A stretch of 64,000 nucleotides of DNA from Methylobacterium sp. J-077 (GTDB lineage Bacteria; Pseudomonadota; Alphaproteobacteria; Rhizobiales; Beijerinckiaceae): positions 124,001 to 188,000 of the forward strand of contig NZ_JAKSYJ010000119.1 in NCBI RefSeq assembly GCF_022829365.1. The letters are read 5' to 3'. How positions within the stretch are numbered: the first letter of the stretch is position 1; each line of letters starts with the position of its first letter. Shown piece by piece: positions 8,842 through 17,004 of the stretch. The position numbers and the translations under genes were made by a program. The notes below the pieces were generated by a model, which did no database searches, was not told where the DNA came from, and was given only the letters and a program-made list of their open reading frames with translations.

Positions 8842-9003
8842 CAGGCGGGAAGCTCTAACCCGCCCGAAGGCCCGTCGTCACCCCGTCGCGAGCGGAACGA
8901 CGGCTGCGGGCGGGGTCGGACCGGTTCGGCGGCCCCCGTGGAACACCACTTGCGTATGGCGTCGGGCCGGGTAGACGCGGGCCAGCCGGAGCCGGGACAT
9001 TCC

Positions 9004-11880
9004 ATGCAGCACCAGCCGAGCCGCGAGCCCGAGGAACTGGAGAGCCATCTCCTGGGCCTGATCGAGAGCGCCCGGGAGCAGGCCCGGGAGGACCCGTTCC
9101 GCAACCCCGTGCTGGCCGTGACCCTGGCGATCACCCGCCGGTTCGACCGCAACGAGATTTCCGCGGGCGACCTCGACGGCCTGTTCACGCGGCTGCGCGC
9201 CGCCGCGCTGGCGGCCCGGGCCGAGCGGCTGCGCGGCTATGTCGGGCTCGACGCCGGACCGTCCGACCCGCAATCCGCCATTCCCGCCCGCCTGGTGGCC
9301 GCGGCCCCGGACGGGCCGGAGGGCATCGAGGCCTTCGCGGCCTTCATCCACCGCACCGCCTTCGCGGTGGTGTTCACCGCGCACCCGACCTTCGGCATGC
9401 CCAAGGCCGTGGCGACCCTGCTCGCTCAGGCCGCGAGCCTGCCCGATACGGCAGCCCGCGCCGACCTGATCGCCCGGGCGGCCGCCCTCTCCACCCGGCC
9501 GGACGCGCCGATCACCCTGGATGTCGAGTTCGAGCAGGCCTGCGCGGCGGCCAATAACGGCCGGCTGGCGCTGGACGCGTTCAACGGCGCCCTGCTCGAC
9601 GCCGCCCGCGCCCGCTGGCCGGACGACTGGACCGCGCTGACCCCCCGCCCCTTCGCCATCGCCAGCTGGGTCGGCTGCGACACCGACGGGCGAACCGATA
9701 TCGGCTGGTGGGACACCCTGCGCTACCGGCTGATCTCCAAGCGCATGCAGTTCGACCGGGTGATGCGCGACCTGCCCGACAGCCCCGCCTGCCGGGAGGT
9801 CCGGGCGCTCGCCGAGGGCGCGCTCGCCGCGGTCAACCGCCAGCTCGCGGTGGCGCCCCGGCTCGGCGACCAGCCGTCGCTTGAATCGGTCCACCGCTTC
9901 GCCCTGGCGCTGATCATCGAGCGCGAGCGCGCCCAGACCGATGCCGGCGCCCTGGTGGCCGGCCTCACCGCCGCGCTCGAGACCGCCGACGAGTCCGACA
10001 AGCGGGCGATCGCGATCCTGCGCTCCGGCGTGGCCACCCACGGCCTGTCGAACGCGCTGCCGCATTTCCGGCTGAACGCCAGCCAGATCCACAACGCCGT
10101 GCGCCGGGTGATCGACCTGGAGGGCGAGCCGACCGACTCGGCCCAGCGCCGCTCGCATCTCGCGACGATCCACGCGCTCCTCAACGACGTCCGCCCGGTG
10201 GCGGTGGATTTCGGGGCGCTCGCCGCCGAGCGGGCCTCGGCCGCCCGGCTGATGATGACCATCGCCCAGATCCTCAAGCACGTGGACGGCACCCATCCGG
10301 TGCGCTTCCTGATCGCCGAGACCGAGACCGGCTACACCCTGCTCGCCGCCCTGTGGCTGGCGCGCCATTACGGCATCGCCGACAAGCTCGAGATCACGCC
10401 GCTGTTCGAGACCGCGAGCGCCCTGGAGCAGGGCATCCGGGTGCTCGACGACGCCCTGCGCAACCCGCACTGGCGCCAGTACCTCAAGCGGATCGGCCGG
10501 CTCACCGTGCAGTTCGGCTACTCGGATTCGGGGCGCTATGTCGGCCAGCTCGCCGCGACCTTCTGGATCGAGCGGCTGCGCCTGCGCATCACCGAGATGC
10601 TGGTCCAGAACGGGCTGGCCGATGTCGAGCTCGCGATCTTCGACACCCACGGCGAATCGATCGGCCGGGGCGCCCACCCGACCTCGCTGCGCGACCGCCT
10701 CGCCTACCTGGCCCCCGAGGATGCCCGCGACCGCGCCCGCAAGGCCGGCCTGAAGGTGCGGCTCGAATCGAGCTTCCAGGGGACCGACGGCTACCTGCTC
10801 TACGGCACCGAGGCCCTGGCCCAGGCCAGCGTCGCCCGCATCGCCGAGCACGTCTACGCCCTGGACATCGCCGAGGACGACAGCTTTTCGGACTACGCCC
10901 TCAACGACATCGCGGCGGGCGGCGACGCCAAGGACGACCCGATCTATTCGGAGCCGGACTTCGCCCTGGAATTCTTCACCGCGGCCCGGCAGGACATGGA
11001 GGCGCTGGTCGACGATGCCGGCTACGCCGCCCTGCTCGGCACCTTCGGCCCGAGCCTGATCGACCGCACCGGCTCGCGCCCGGTGGCACGCCAATCCGAC
11101 AATGGCGGCCCCGCCCGCATCACCCATCCGACCCAGATGCGGGCGATCCCCAACAACGCGATCCTGCACCAGCTCGGCTTTCTGGCGAATTCCCTCCACG
11201 GGATCGGCCGGGCCGCCCAGCGCGGCCCCGACCTGTTCCGCGACATGCGCCGGGATTCGGTGCGCTTCTCCCGGGCGTTCCGGCTTGTGCAGCACGCGGC
11301 AGCGGCGGGCGATCTCGACGTGTTGCGCGCCTATATCGACACCCTCGACCCGGCCGTGTGGCTGGAGCGCGCCCGGCGGACGCAGAAGGACTTTCGCCGG
11401 GAGGAGCTGGTGGTGATCGCCGGCGCCCTGGAACGCCTCGACCTCGCGGCGTCGCTGCGCGGCCTGTTCGGCCGCCTGACCCGCGACTGGCTGGCCCTCA
11501 CCACCGCCGCCCCCGACCTGCCCGGCATGTCGGCCCGGCTGACCCTGCTGCACGCCCTGCGCCTGGCGCTGATCCACCGGATCTGGTTCCTGGCCGTGCA
11601 CATCCCGGGCTTCCGCCCGCAGGCGGGGATCTCCCGCGAGCAGTTGCTGGAACGCTTCCTGCGCCTCGACATCGACGGCTGCCTGAAGCTCCTCGACGCG
11701 ATCTTTCCCATCACCCCGGACCCGACGCTCGGCCTCAACTTCGGCGAGCCGGCCGGACCGCGAGATGTCGGTACCTACGAGTCCGAGCACGCCAACCTGT
11801 TCCAACCGATCCGCCGGCTGTTCGACCAAGTGCGGGAGATCTCGGGCATGATCCAACACGAGGTCGGGGCGTTCGGGTAG
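9004..11880 (+). CDS. Divergent phosphoenolpyruvate carboxylase-family protein
   Basis: A long protein (958 residues from 9004; in-frame starts at 8956 and a GTG at 8938 are possible) with PEP carboxylase family architecture. Seen: TAHPTF near residue 126, FGYSDSGRYVG near 505 (canonical GYSDSGKDAG), and THGESIGRGAHP near 550 where classical enzymes have FHGRGGxxGRGG. The C-terminus ends HEVGAFG, not the usual QNTG. Classical PEPC carboxylates phosphoenolpyruvate to oxaloacetate, a serine-cycle reaction in Methylobacterium. Here the first histidine motif and GRG are kept, but the glycine loop is shorter and altered, so the reaction should not be assumed. The 9004 start was chosen for GGGAC upstream. 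No serine-cycle genes adjoin it. Confidence 0.8.
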   Translation: MQHQPSREPEELESHLLGLIESAREQAREDPFRNPVLAVTLAITRRFDRNEISAGDLDGLFTRLRAAALAARAERLRGYVGLDAGPSDPQSAIPARLVAAAPDGPEGIEAFAAFIHRTAFAVVFTAHPTFGMPKAVATLLAQAASLPDTAARADLIARAAALSTRPDAPITLDVEFEQACAAANNGRLALDAFNGALLDAARARWPDDWTALTPRPFAIASWVGCDTDGRTDIGWWDTLRYRLISKRMQFDRVMRDLPDSPACREVRALAEGALAAVNRQLAVAPRLGDQPSLESVHRFALALIIERERAQTDAGALVAGLTAALETADESDKRAIAILRSGVATHGLSNALPHFRLNASQIHNAVRRVIDLEGEPTDSAQRRSHLATIHALLNDVRPVAVDFGALAAERASAARLMMTIAQILKHVDGTHPVRFLIAETETGYTLLAALWLARHYGIADKLEITPLFETASALEQGIRVLDDALRNPHWRQYLKRIGRLTVQFGYSDSGRYVGQLAATFWIERLRLRITEMLVQNGLADVELAIFDTHGESIGRGAHPTSLRDRLAYLAPEDARDRARKAGLKVRLESSFQGTDGYLLYGTEALAQASVARIAEHVYALDIAEDDSFSDYALNDIAAGGDAKDDPIYSEPDFALEFFTAARQDMEALVDDAGYAALLGTFGPSLIDRTGSRPVARQSDNGGPARITHPTQMRAIPNNAILHQLGFLANSLHGIGRAAQRGPDLFRDMRRDSVRFSRAFRLVQHAAAAGDLDVLRAYIDTLDPAVWLERARRTQKDFRREELVVIAGALERLDLAASLRGLFGRLTRDWLALTTAAPDLPGMSARLTLLHALRLALIHRIWFLAVHIPGFRPQAGISREQLLERFLRLDIDGCLKLLDAIFPITPDPTLGLNFGEPAGPRDVGTYESEHANLFQPIRRLFDQVREISGMIQHEVGAFG

Positions 11881-11911
11881 GCGCGCGGCGGACGCCGCCT
11901 AGCCCCGATTG

Positions 11912-12856
11912 CTACGGCGCCTCAGCGGGATACCGGGTCGCGATACGGTCGAGCAGGAGGTGGGGCACGGTGAGGGCCGACAGCATCTGAAGCGTCAGGG
12001 TCAGAAGGTGGGCCGGTGCATCGGGAGCGCCGGGTGCGTAGAGGGGCCAGAGAGCCGCTCCGAGCAGAAGGGTCAGCCCGAAGACCGGCAGCGCCGCATG
12101 AACCGCCCGCCGGATCGTATCGACACCGGGCGCTCTCGACGGATCCCGGATCAGAGCCCGGACATGGCGGGGGCCATGAAGGCCGACGAAGTACAGGGTG
12201 AAGGCGGTCAGCGGCGGCAGCGACCAGAAGGCGAGTGCGAGAAGCGCCATCTCGATGCGCACGGCCGCCCGCCGCGGCCTTATCAGCAACCAGGCCGCCG
12301 CAACGGCGACCCAGACCCAGGCCGCGGCCGCCCACCACACGGGAAGCTGCGGCATCGGCACCCGCGTCACCACCGCGAAAAGCCCCGCCGTCTCCTCAGG
12401 CCGCAGCAGGGCCGGCAGGGCGATCGGGAGGCCACCGCGGACGACGGCCTCGACGTGGCGGCCTGGGCCGGCATCCTCCTCACCGAAGTGCAGCACCGAC
12501 AGCGCCAGGAAGCCCGCCAGGGTGGTGAGGGGCGCCGCCTGCCAGGCCAGGAGCACCAGGGCCGAAAGACCAAGATACGGCACGGCGAACACGCCGAACC
12601 ACATACGTCCGTAGCGGGGGCGCAACAGAGGCGCCGCCACGGCCCCGTCCAGGGCGCCGTGGGGAACCCCGAGGACGATCACGACCGAAAGCGCCACCAG
12701 CCAAGCGGTCTCCCGCGGCAGGAGCACGGTGGCGACGAGGCCGACGGCGACCAGCGCACCGGCCAGCCGCAGCAATGCCGTCTCCGATGCAGGAACGGGG
12801 TGGCGGCTCGCTCGGACAGGCTCCCTACTTGAGAGGATGGACGAATGAGCCGCCAT
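11912..12856 (-). CDS. blh: Beta-carotene 15,15'-dioxygenase, Brp/Blh family
   Basis: A 314-residue integral membrane protein with at least seven hydrophobic segments, of the family that cleaves beta-carotene to two retinal molecules for rhodopsin. Conserved residues expected for metal binding are present: GVPHGALDGA (H66, D70), HFGEED (H123), HGPRH (H227, H231) and PHLLLD (H299, D303). The start at 12856 lies five bases after the rhodopsin stop codon, so rhodopsin and blh form a tight operon. That context and the family motifs leave little doubt. No crt genes are in the window, so the carotenoid must be made elsewhere. Confidence 0.93.
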   Translation of the reverse strand: MAAHSSILSSREPVRASRHPVPASETALLRLAGALVAVGLVATVLLPRETAWLVALSVVIVLGVPHGALDGAVAAPLLRPRYGRMWFGVFAVPYLGLSALVLLAWQAAPLTTLAGFLALSVLHFGEEDAGPGRHVEAVVRGGLPIALPALLRPEETAGLFAVVTRVPMPQLPVWWAAAAWVWVAVAAAWLLIRPRRAAVRIEMALLALAFWSLPPLTAFTLYFVGLHGPRHVRALIRDPSRAPGVDTIRRAVHAALPVFGLTLLLGAALWPLYAPGAPDAPAHLLTLTLQMLSALTVPHLLLDRIATRYPAEAP

Positions 12857-12861
12857 CCGCG

Positions 12862-13611
12862 TCAGGCCGCCCGGCGCAGCGGGACGGATTTTGGGTTCTC
12901 CGCAAGGTCGCGATCGACGGCCCGGGTCGTCTCCATCGTGGCCATGATGCCGTAGACGACCTTGGCGGTGAGATCCAAGATCGCGATCACCGCCAGGGCG
13001 ATGGTCGGCGACAGGAAGCCGAGGCCGTCCTGGCCGATGAGCAGCACCACCGGGTAGGCACACCAGACGCCGGTCAGGAACACGGCATTGCGCAGGAAGG
13101 CCTTCCGCACGTCGGCACGCTCGCCGGCATTCTCCTCACGCAGCTGCACGAAGATCCCATAGAACACGGCGACGAACGCGCCGCAGGATATGGCGAACCA
13201 CGTCCACTTCACCGCGGCGACGTTGGACAGGCCGAAGGCCAGAGCCGTCACGATCATGATCAGGTCGGACCCGATCAGCCCCCAGACGACGGCCGGCCGG
13301 CGCATGCCGGAATGCATCGCGGTCCGCGAGAGGCCGAGCAGCAGCAGGGGCGTGGTGAAGGTCCAGTCGATGTAGCGCGCGAAGTAGAACTGCCGCATGG
13401 CGTCCGCCGCATCGGGACCGGCGGGGAGGACCAGACTCCCCTGCCCCGTCGCCATGGCGAAGTAGGAGCAGGCCGCGATGATCGGCACGATGCCATGGAT
13501 GATCCCGTCCGCTTCTTCGGCGGGGGTCCGTCGCTTCGCCATGAACAGGATCACGGCGGCGCCGGCGGCCATGCCGGCGAAACCCAGCCACAGCCAGAAT
13601 TGAGGCGTCAT
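12862..13611 (-). CDS. Microbial rhodopsin with D-T-G motif (probable light-driven proton pump)
   Basis: A 249-residue seven-helix type I rhodopsin. Helix C reads RYIDWTFTTPLLLLGL: D82 is the counter-ion/proton acceptor (bacteriorhodopsin D85), T86 matches T89, and the donor position (D96) is G93, giving the motif D-T-G. Helix G has ILDLTAKVVYG with D213 and the retinal Schiff-base lysine K217. H39 lies early in helix B; the proteorhodopsin His75 position is S49. DTG rhodopsins are a known small group, reported as outward proton pumps; pumping here is inferred. The start at 13611 gives the natural length; an upstream start at 13794 adds an unconserved polar tail. Followed by blh. Confidence 0.96.
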   Translation of the reverse strand: MTPQFWLWLGFAGMAAGAAVILFMAKRRTPAEEADGIIHGIVPIIAACSYFAMATGQGSLVLPAGPDAADAMRQFYFARYIDWTFTTPLLLLGLSRTAMHSGMRRPAVVWGLIGSDLIMIVTALAFGLSNVAAVKWTWFAISCGAFVAVFYGIFVQLREENAGERADVRKAFLRNAVFLTGVWCAYPVVLLIGQDGLGFLSPTIALAVIAILDLTAKVVYGIMATMETTRAVDRDLAENPKSVPLRRAA

Positions 13612-13919
13612 TGATGTCTCGTTGGAACAGGGAGGACTCGCACGCCCAGGCGTCGCAGTCCCTCGCCCAATCAGCGCGGATGGGGATTGTTGCGTAGGAC
13701 GGTGGTCACAGTGAAGTGAGAAGACTCTCCTCACTGCTGGCGAGACGGACGGCCGAGCCGGTTTGTCCTGATGCTCGAAGGCGTTCGCTCCCACGGACGA
13801 TAAACGGTCGCACCACGCCGCAACGCAGATCCGCCCGCGGCACCGTCAGCCCGCGAAGGATCCGAGAGCCCCGACCCAGGAACCGCCCTCGACAGGCGGC
13901 ATCGGCGAGTTCCGGGGTC
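13612..13919. promoter_or_regulatory. Spacer upstream of rhodopsin-blh
   Basis: 308 bases between the NfeD stop and the rhodopsin start, the likely site of the rhodopsin promoter. An imperfect inverted repeat AGTGAG / CTCACT lies near 13716-13736. I see no convincing coding frame and could not fix -35/-10 boxes. Confidence 0.35.
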
Positions 13920-14369
13920 TCAAATCTCCTCCACCCGCAGCACCGTTCCCGAGAGCGCGACCACCCGCACCCGGCTTCCCGCCGGCAGATCCGGCCCCTC
14001 GATCCGCCAGAGCGTGTCGTCGAAGCGGATGCGGCCGGTGCCCCGGACGACCGGCTCGGCGAGCACGGCCTCGCGGCCGATCAGGCCGCGGTCGGCGCGG
14101 TTGAGGGTGGCGTCGCGATGGCCGGCCCGGCCGGACAGGCGGATGGCGATCCCGACCAGGAGGACGGCGAGGGCTGCAAACAGCAGGGTCCGGCCCTGCC
14201 AGGGCATCGGGATCAGCGCGGCCGCGAGGCCGGTCGCCAGCGCCGCCAGGCCGAGCCAGATCAGGAACACCCCCGGCACCGCGATCTCGGCGCCCGCCAG
14301 GACCAGACCGGCGATCACCCAGCTCCAGGCCGGGCCGAGGGCCGCGAGGATTCCCAGCGCATCGGCCAC
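13920..14369 (-). CDS. NfeD family membrane protein
   Basis: A 149-residue protein with three or four hydrophobic segments in the first 80 residues and a C-terminal OB-fold beta domain of NfeD (GREAVLAEPVVRGTGRIRFDDTLWRIEGPDLPAG onward). It starts with GTG five bases after the stop of the SPFH gene, with GGAG upstream. NfeD proteins pair with SPFH/stomatin proteins in membrane microdomains and membrane protein quality control. The short form without a protease domain, downstream of a QmcA-like gene, is the usual arrangement (YbbK in E. coli). Confidence 0.88.
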   Translation of the reverse strand: MADALGILAALGPAWSWVIAGLVLAGAEIAVPGVFLIWLGLAALATGLAAALIPMPWQGRTLLFAALAVLLVGIAIRLSGRAGHRDATLNRADRGLIGREAVLAEPVVRGTGRIRFDDTLWRIEGPDLPAGSRVRVVALSGTVLRVEEI

Positions 14370-14374
14370 GGGGA

Positions 14375-15352
14375 TCAGCTCCGCGGGGCGGCGACGTTGG
14401 GCGGCGTGCCCGCGCGCCGGGGCGGGTTCGCCTCGCCGAAGACCGCGCGGGTGAGCTCGCCGATGCCGCCGAGCGTGCCGGCCAGCGCCGCAGCCTCGAT
14501 CGGCACCACCACGACGCGCTGGTTCGGCGCGGTGGCGAGCGCCCGCACCGCGTCGACATATTTTTCCGCCACCAAAAAATTGGCCGCCGCGATGTCGCCC
14601 TCGGCGATCGCCCGGCTGACCATCCCGGTCGCCGCCGCCTCGGCCTCGGCGGAGCGCTCGCGGGCCTCGGCGTCGCGGAACGCGGCCTCGCGGCGGCCCT
14701 CCGCCTCCAGGATCGCCGATTGCTTGCGCCCCTCCGCGCGCAGGATGTCGGCGGCCCGCTGGCCCTCCGCCTCCAGGATCGACGCGCGCTTCTCGCGCTC
14801 GGCCTTCATCTGCCGGGCCATGGCGCCGGCGAGGTCGGCGGGCGGCACGATATCCTTGATCTCGATGCGGTTGATCTTCACGCCCCAGGGCGCGGCCGCC
14901 GCGTCCAGCACCCGCAGCAGGCGCTCGTTGATCTCGTCCCGGTGGGCGAGCAGCTGGTCGAGATCCATAGCGCCGACCACGGTGCGGATGTTGGTCATGG
15001 TCAGGGTGGTCATGGCGAGATCGAGGTTCGAGACCTCGTAGGAGGCCCGCGCCGCGTCGAGCACTTGGTAGAACACCACCGCGTCGATGGTCACGCCGGC
15101 ATTGTCGCGGGTGAACGCCTGCTGGCTCGGGACGTCGATGACCTGCTCCATCACGTTCACCCGCCGGCCGATGCGGTCGACGAACGGGACGATCAGGCCG
15201 AGGCCGGATTCGAGGGTCCGGGCGTAGCGGCCGAATCGCTCCACCGTGTAGACGTAGCCCTGCGGGATCATCTTCACGCCAGCCGCCAGCGTGATCACCG
15301 CCAGCGCCGCGGCGCCGACCGCGAAGGTGCTCAGCCCGATCGTCAGTTCCAT
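14375..15352 (-). CDS. SPFH/Band 7 (stomatin, QmcA-like) membrane protein
   Basis: A 325-residue protein: an N-terminal membrane helix (MELTIGLSTFAVGAAALAVITLAAGVK), the SPFH domain with VERFGRYARTLESGLGLIVP and PFVDRIGRRVNVMEQVIDVP, then an alanine/glutamate-rich coiled coil (about residues 195-270). It scaffolds membrane microdomains as an oligomer. The start at 15352 is chosen because GGAAGAGG lies just upstream. First gene of a two-gene operon with NfeD; only 31 bases separate it from the upstream oxidoreductase, so a longer transcript is possible. Confidence 0.93.
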   Translation of the reverse strand: MELTIGLSTFAVGAAALAVITLAAGVKMIPQGYVYTVERFGRYARTLESGLGLIVPFVDRIGRRVNVMEQVIDVPSQQAFTRDNAGVTIDAVVFYQVLDAARASYEVSNLDLAMTTLTMTNIRTVVGAMDLDQLLAHRDEINERLLRVLDAAAAPWGVKINRIEIKDIVPPADLAGAMARQMKAEREKRASILEAEGQRAADILRAEGRKQSAILEAEGRREAAFRDAEARERSAEAEAAATGMVSRAIAEGDIAAANFLVAEKYVDAVRALATAPNQRVVVVPIEAAALAGTLGGIGELTRAVFGEANPPRRAGTPPNVAAPRS

Positions 15353-15383
15353 CGCCGCCTCTTCCGACCGCATGGTGGGCGGC

Positions 15384-16124
15384 TCAGATGCCAGCGTACC
15401 AGCTGAATCCGAGGCCCGCGACCATGCTGCCGCGGCCGTGGCCGACGCCGTCGACCCGGTCCACGGCCTCGATGCTGGCGAGGTATTTGAGCGACTTGTA
15501 GCCGAGCTGGCGCTCCACCCGCAGGCGCACGGGCGCGCCATGGGCCACCGGCAGGTCGGCGCCGTTCATGCCGTAGGCGAGGATCGTCTGCGGATGCAGG
15601 GCGTCGAACAGGTCGTAGCTGTCCCACCAGCCGTCGACGGTGCGGATCACGACGTAGCGCGCCTCCCTGCGCATCCCGGCGGCGGCGAGCACCTGGGCGA
15701 GCGGGACTCCGGTCCACTGGCCGATCGCGGACCAGCCCTGCTCGCAGGCATGGAGCGTAATCTGCGTGCGCGCCGGCATCGCCTTCAGCTCGGCCAGCGA
15801 GAACGCCCCCGGCCGCTCGACGAGGCCGGTCACCGGCAGGCGCCAATCCGAGAAGCCCAGCGCCTTCGAGCGGCGATAGGCCGGATCGTCCGGATCGGTG
15901 GTGTTGATCGTCGGGAACACCGCCGAGATCGCCTCGGGCCCGAATTCCCGGGCCAGCGGCTGGCGCGCCAGCAGCAGGCGCTGCCCGGCGAAGGTCAGCC
16001 AGTCGCTCAGCCCGTAGGCGTTGGGGCGCAGAAGCGGCGCGCCGGGCTCGCAGCCGCCGAGGAGGCCGGCCGCGCCGAACCCCGCGGTCCCCAGGACCAG
16101 ACGGCGTCGGGTCAGCGCGCTCAT
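15384..16124 (-). CDS. Molybdopterin-dependent oxidoreductase, sulfite oxidase/YedY-like fold
   Basis: A 246-residue exported protein. It starts MSALTRRRLVLGTAGFGAAGLL with a short basic TRRR export signal and GGC at residue 25, suggesting a Tat signal with possible lipidation. The oxidoreductase molybdopterin domain covers about 85-235: HACEQGWSAIGQWTGVPL supplies the Moco-ligating cysteine C127, followed by WWDSYDLFDALHPQTILAYGMNG and GYKSLKYL. Substrate unknown; relatives reduce methionine sulfoxide or oxidise sulfite. Its start overlaps the stop of the cytochrome b gene by four bases, indicating an electron-transfer pair. Confidence 0.88.
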   Translation of the reverse strand: MSALTRRRLVLGTAGFGAAGLLGGCEPGAPLLRPNAYGLSDWLTFAGQRLLLARQPLAREFGPEAISAVFPTINTTDPDDPAYRRSKALGFSDWRLPVTGLVERPGAFSLAELKAMPARTQITLHACEQGWSAIGQWTGVPLAQVLAAAGMRREARYVVIRTVDGWWDSYDLFDALHPQTILAYGMNGADLPVAHGAPVRLRVERQLGYKSLKYLASIEAVDRVDGVGHGRGSMVAGLGFSWYAGI

Positions 16125-16819
16125 CGGGTCTCCTCCGCGTTGCCGGGCCGCCCGAGGATCATGCCGCGCATCAGTGCCACCGGCCGGTTGGCCAGCACCT
16201 GCCAGACATGGATGGCGAGGAAGCCGACCATCCCGAAGGCCGCCAGGAAATGGATCGTCCGGGCCGATTGCCGGCCGCCGAACAGCGTGAACAGCTCCGG
16301 CCAGGCGGCGGTGATTCCGGGCGACAGGGTCAGGCCGGTGAGCAGCATCAGCGGCGCCAGCCCGATCAGGACCACGAGATAGGCGATCTTCTGCAGCGCG
16401 TTGTAGCGGCCGGTGGGCGGCGCCCCGCCGCGCAGGCGCAGATGCGACCGGATCTCGCCCGCCAGCGCCCGCGGCCGGATCTCCGCCGGCTCCGGCAGCA
16501 GCCGCCGCCGCAGGTGCCCGCGCAGCAGGGCCAGCGCCAGGTAGGCGGCGCCGTTCAGGACGAAGATCCAGGCGGCCAGGAAATGAAGGTTGCGCGCCCA
16601 GCCGGTCTGCTCAAGATTTACCGGCAGCGGCAGGGTGATCCACGCCGGTGCGTTATTGGCTCCGGTCTCACCCCAAAACAGTTTCGGCAAAGCCAACAGG
16701 ATCGCGGTGCCGCTGATCATCAGCGCCAGCGTCGCCGAAGCGCCGGTCCAGTGGGTCAGGCGCACCCAGGCCGGATGGCGCACCTGGCTGAATGCTCGAC
16801 CTGGCGTCTCGATCATCAT
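16121..16819 (-). CDS. Cytochrome b561-type (di-haem) membrane subunit
   Basis: A 232-residue integral membrane protein with about five helices. Histidines suited to haem ligation appear in RHPAWVRLTHWTG (residues 14-26), NLHFLAAWIF, and TIHFLAAFGMVGFLAIHVWQ near the C-terminus, the pattern of the thiosulfate reductase/formate dehydrogenase cytochrome b family. It would pass electrons between the quinone pool and the molybdopterin protein encoded just downstream (ATGA overlap). Two adjacent ATGs (16819, 16816) are equally possible starts. Confidence 0.85.
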   Translation of the reverse strand: MMIETPGRAFSQVRHPAWVRLTHWTGASATLALMISGTAILLALPKLFWGETGANNAPAWITLPLPVNLEQTGWARNLHFLAAWIFVLNGAAYLALALLRGHLRRRLLPEPAEIRPRALAGEIRSHLRLRGGAPPTGRYNALQKIAYLVVLIGLAPLMLLTGLTLSPGITAAWPELFTLFGGRQSARTIHFLAAFGMVGFLAIHVWQVLANRPVALMRGMILGRPGNAEETR

Positions 16820-17004
16820 CGGTTCAGACCACGGCCTTTAAGGAGGTGGGAACGCGCCGCGTTCATCCTCGCTCCCGGCGTCGATGACGCAACGCTTGAT
16901 GAAGACAAGATCGGCATGATACCCGCCAGGCTCGCTGCGGACAGAAATCCTCTCGGTTCGCCGCGGCCGGCAAAGATCCCCACACAACCGGATTCGGTGC
17001 GCGC

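Noticed and set aside
8878..11859. A 993-residue open frame antisense to the PEPC-like gene
   Set aside because: Shadow of a real gene, without any recognisable domain.
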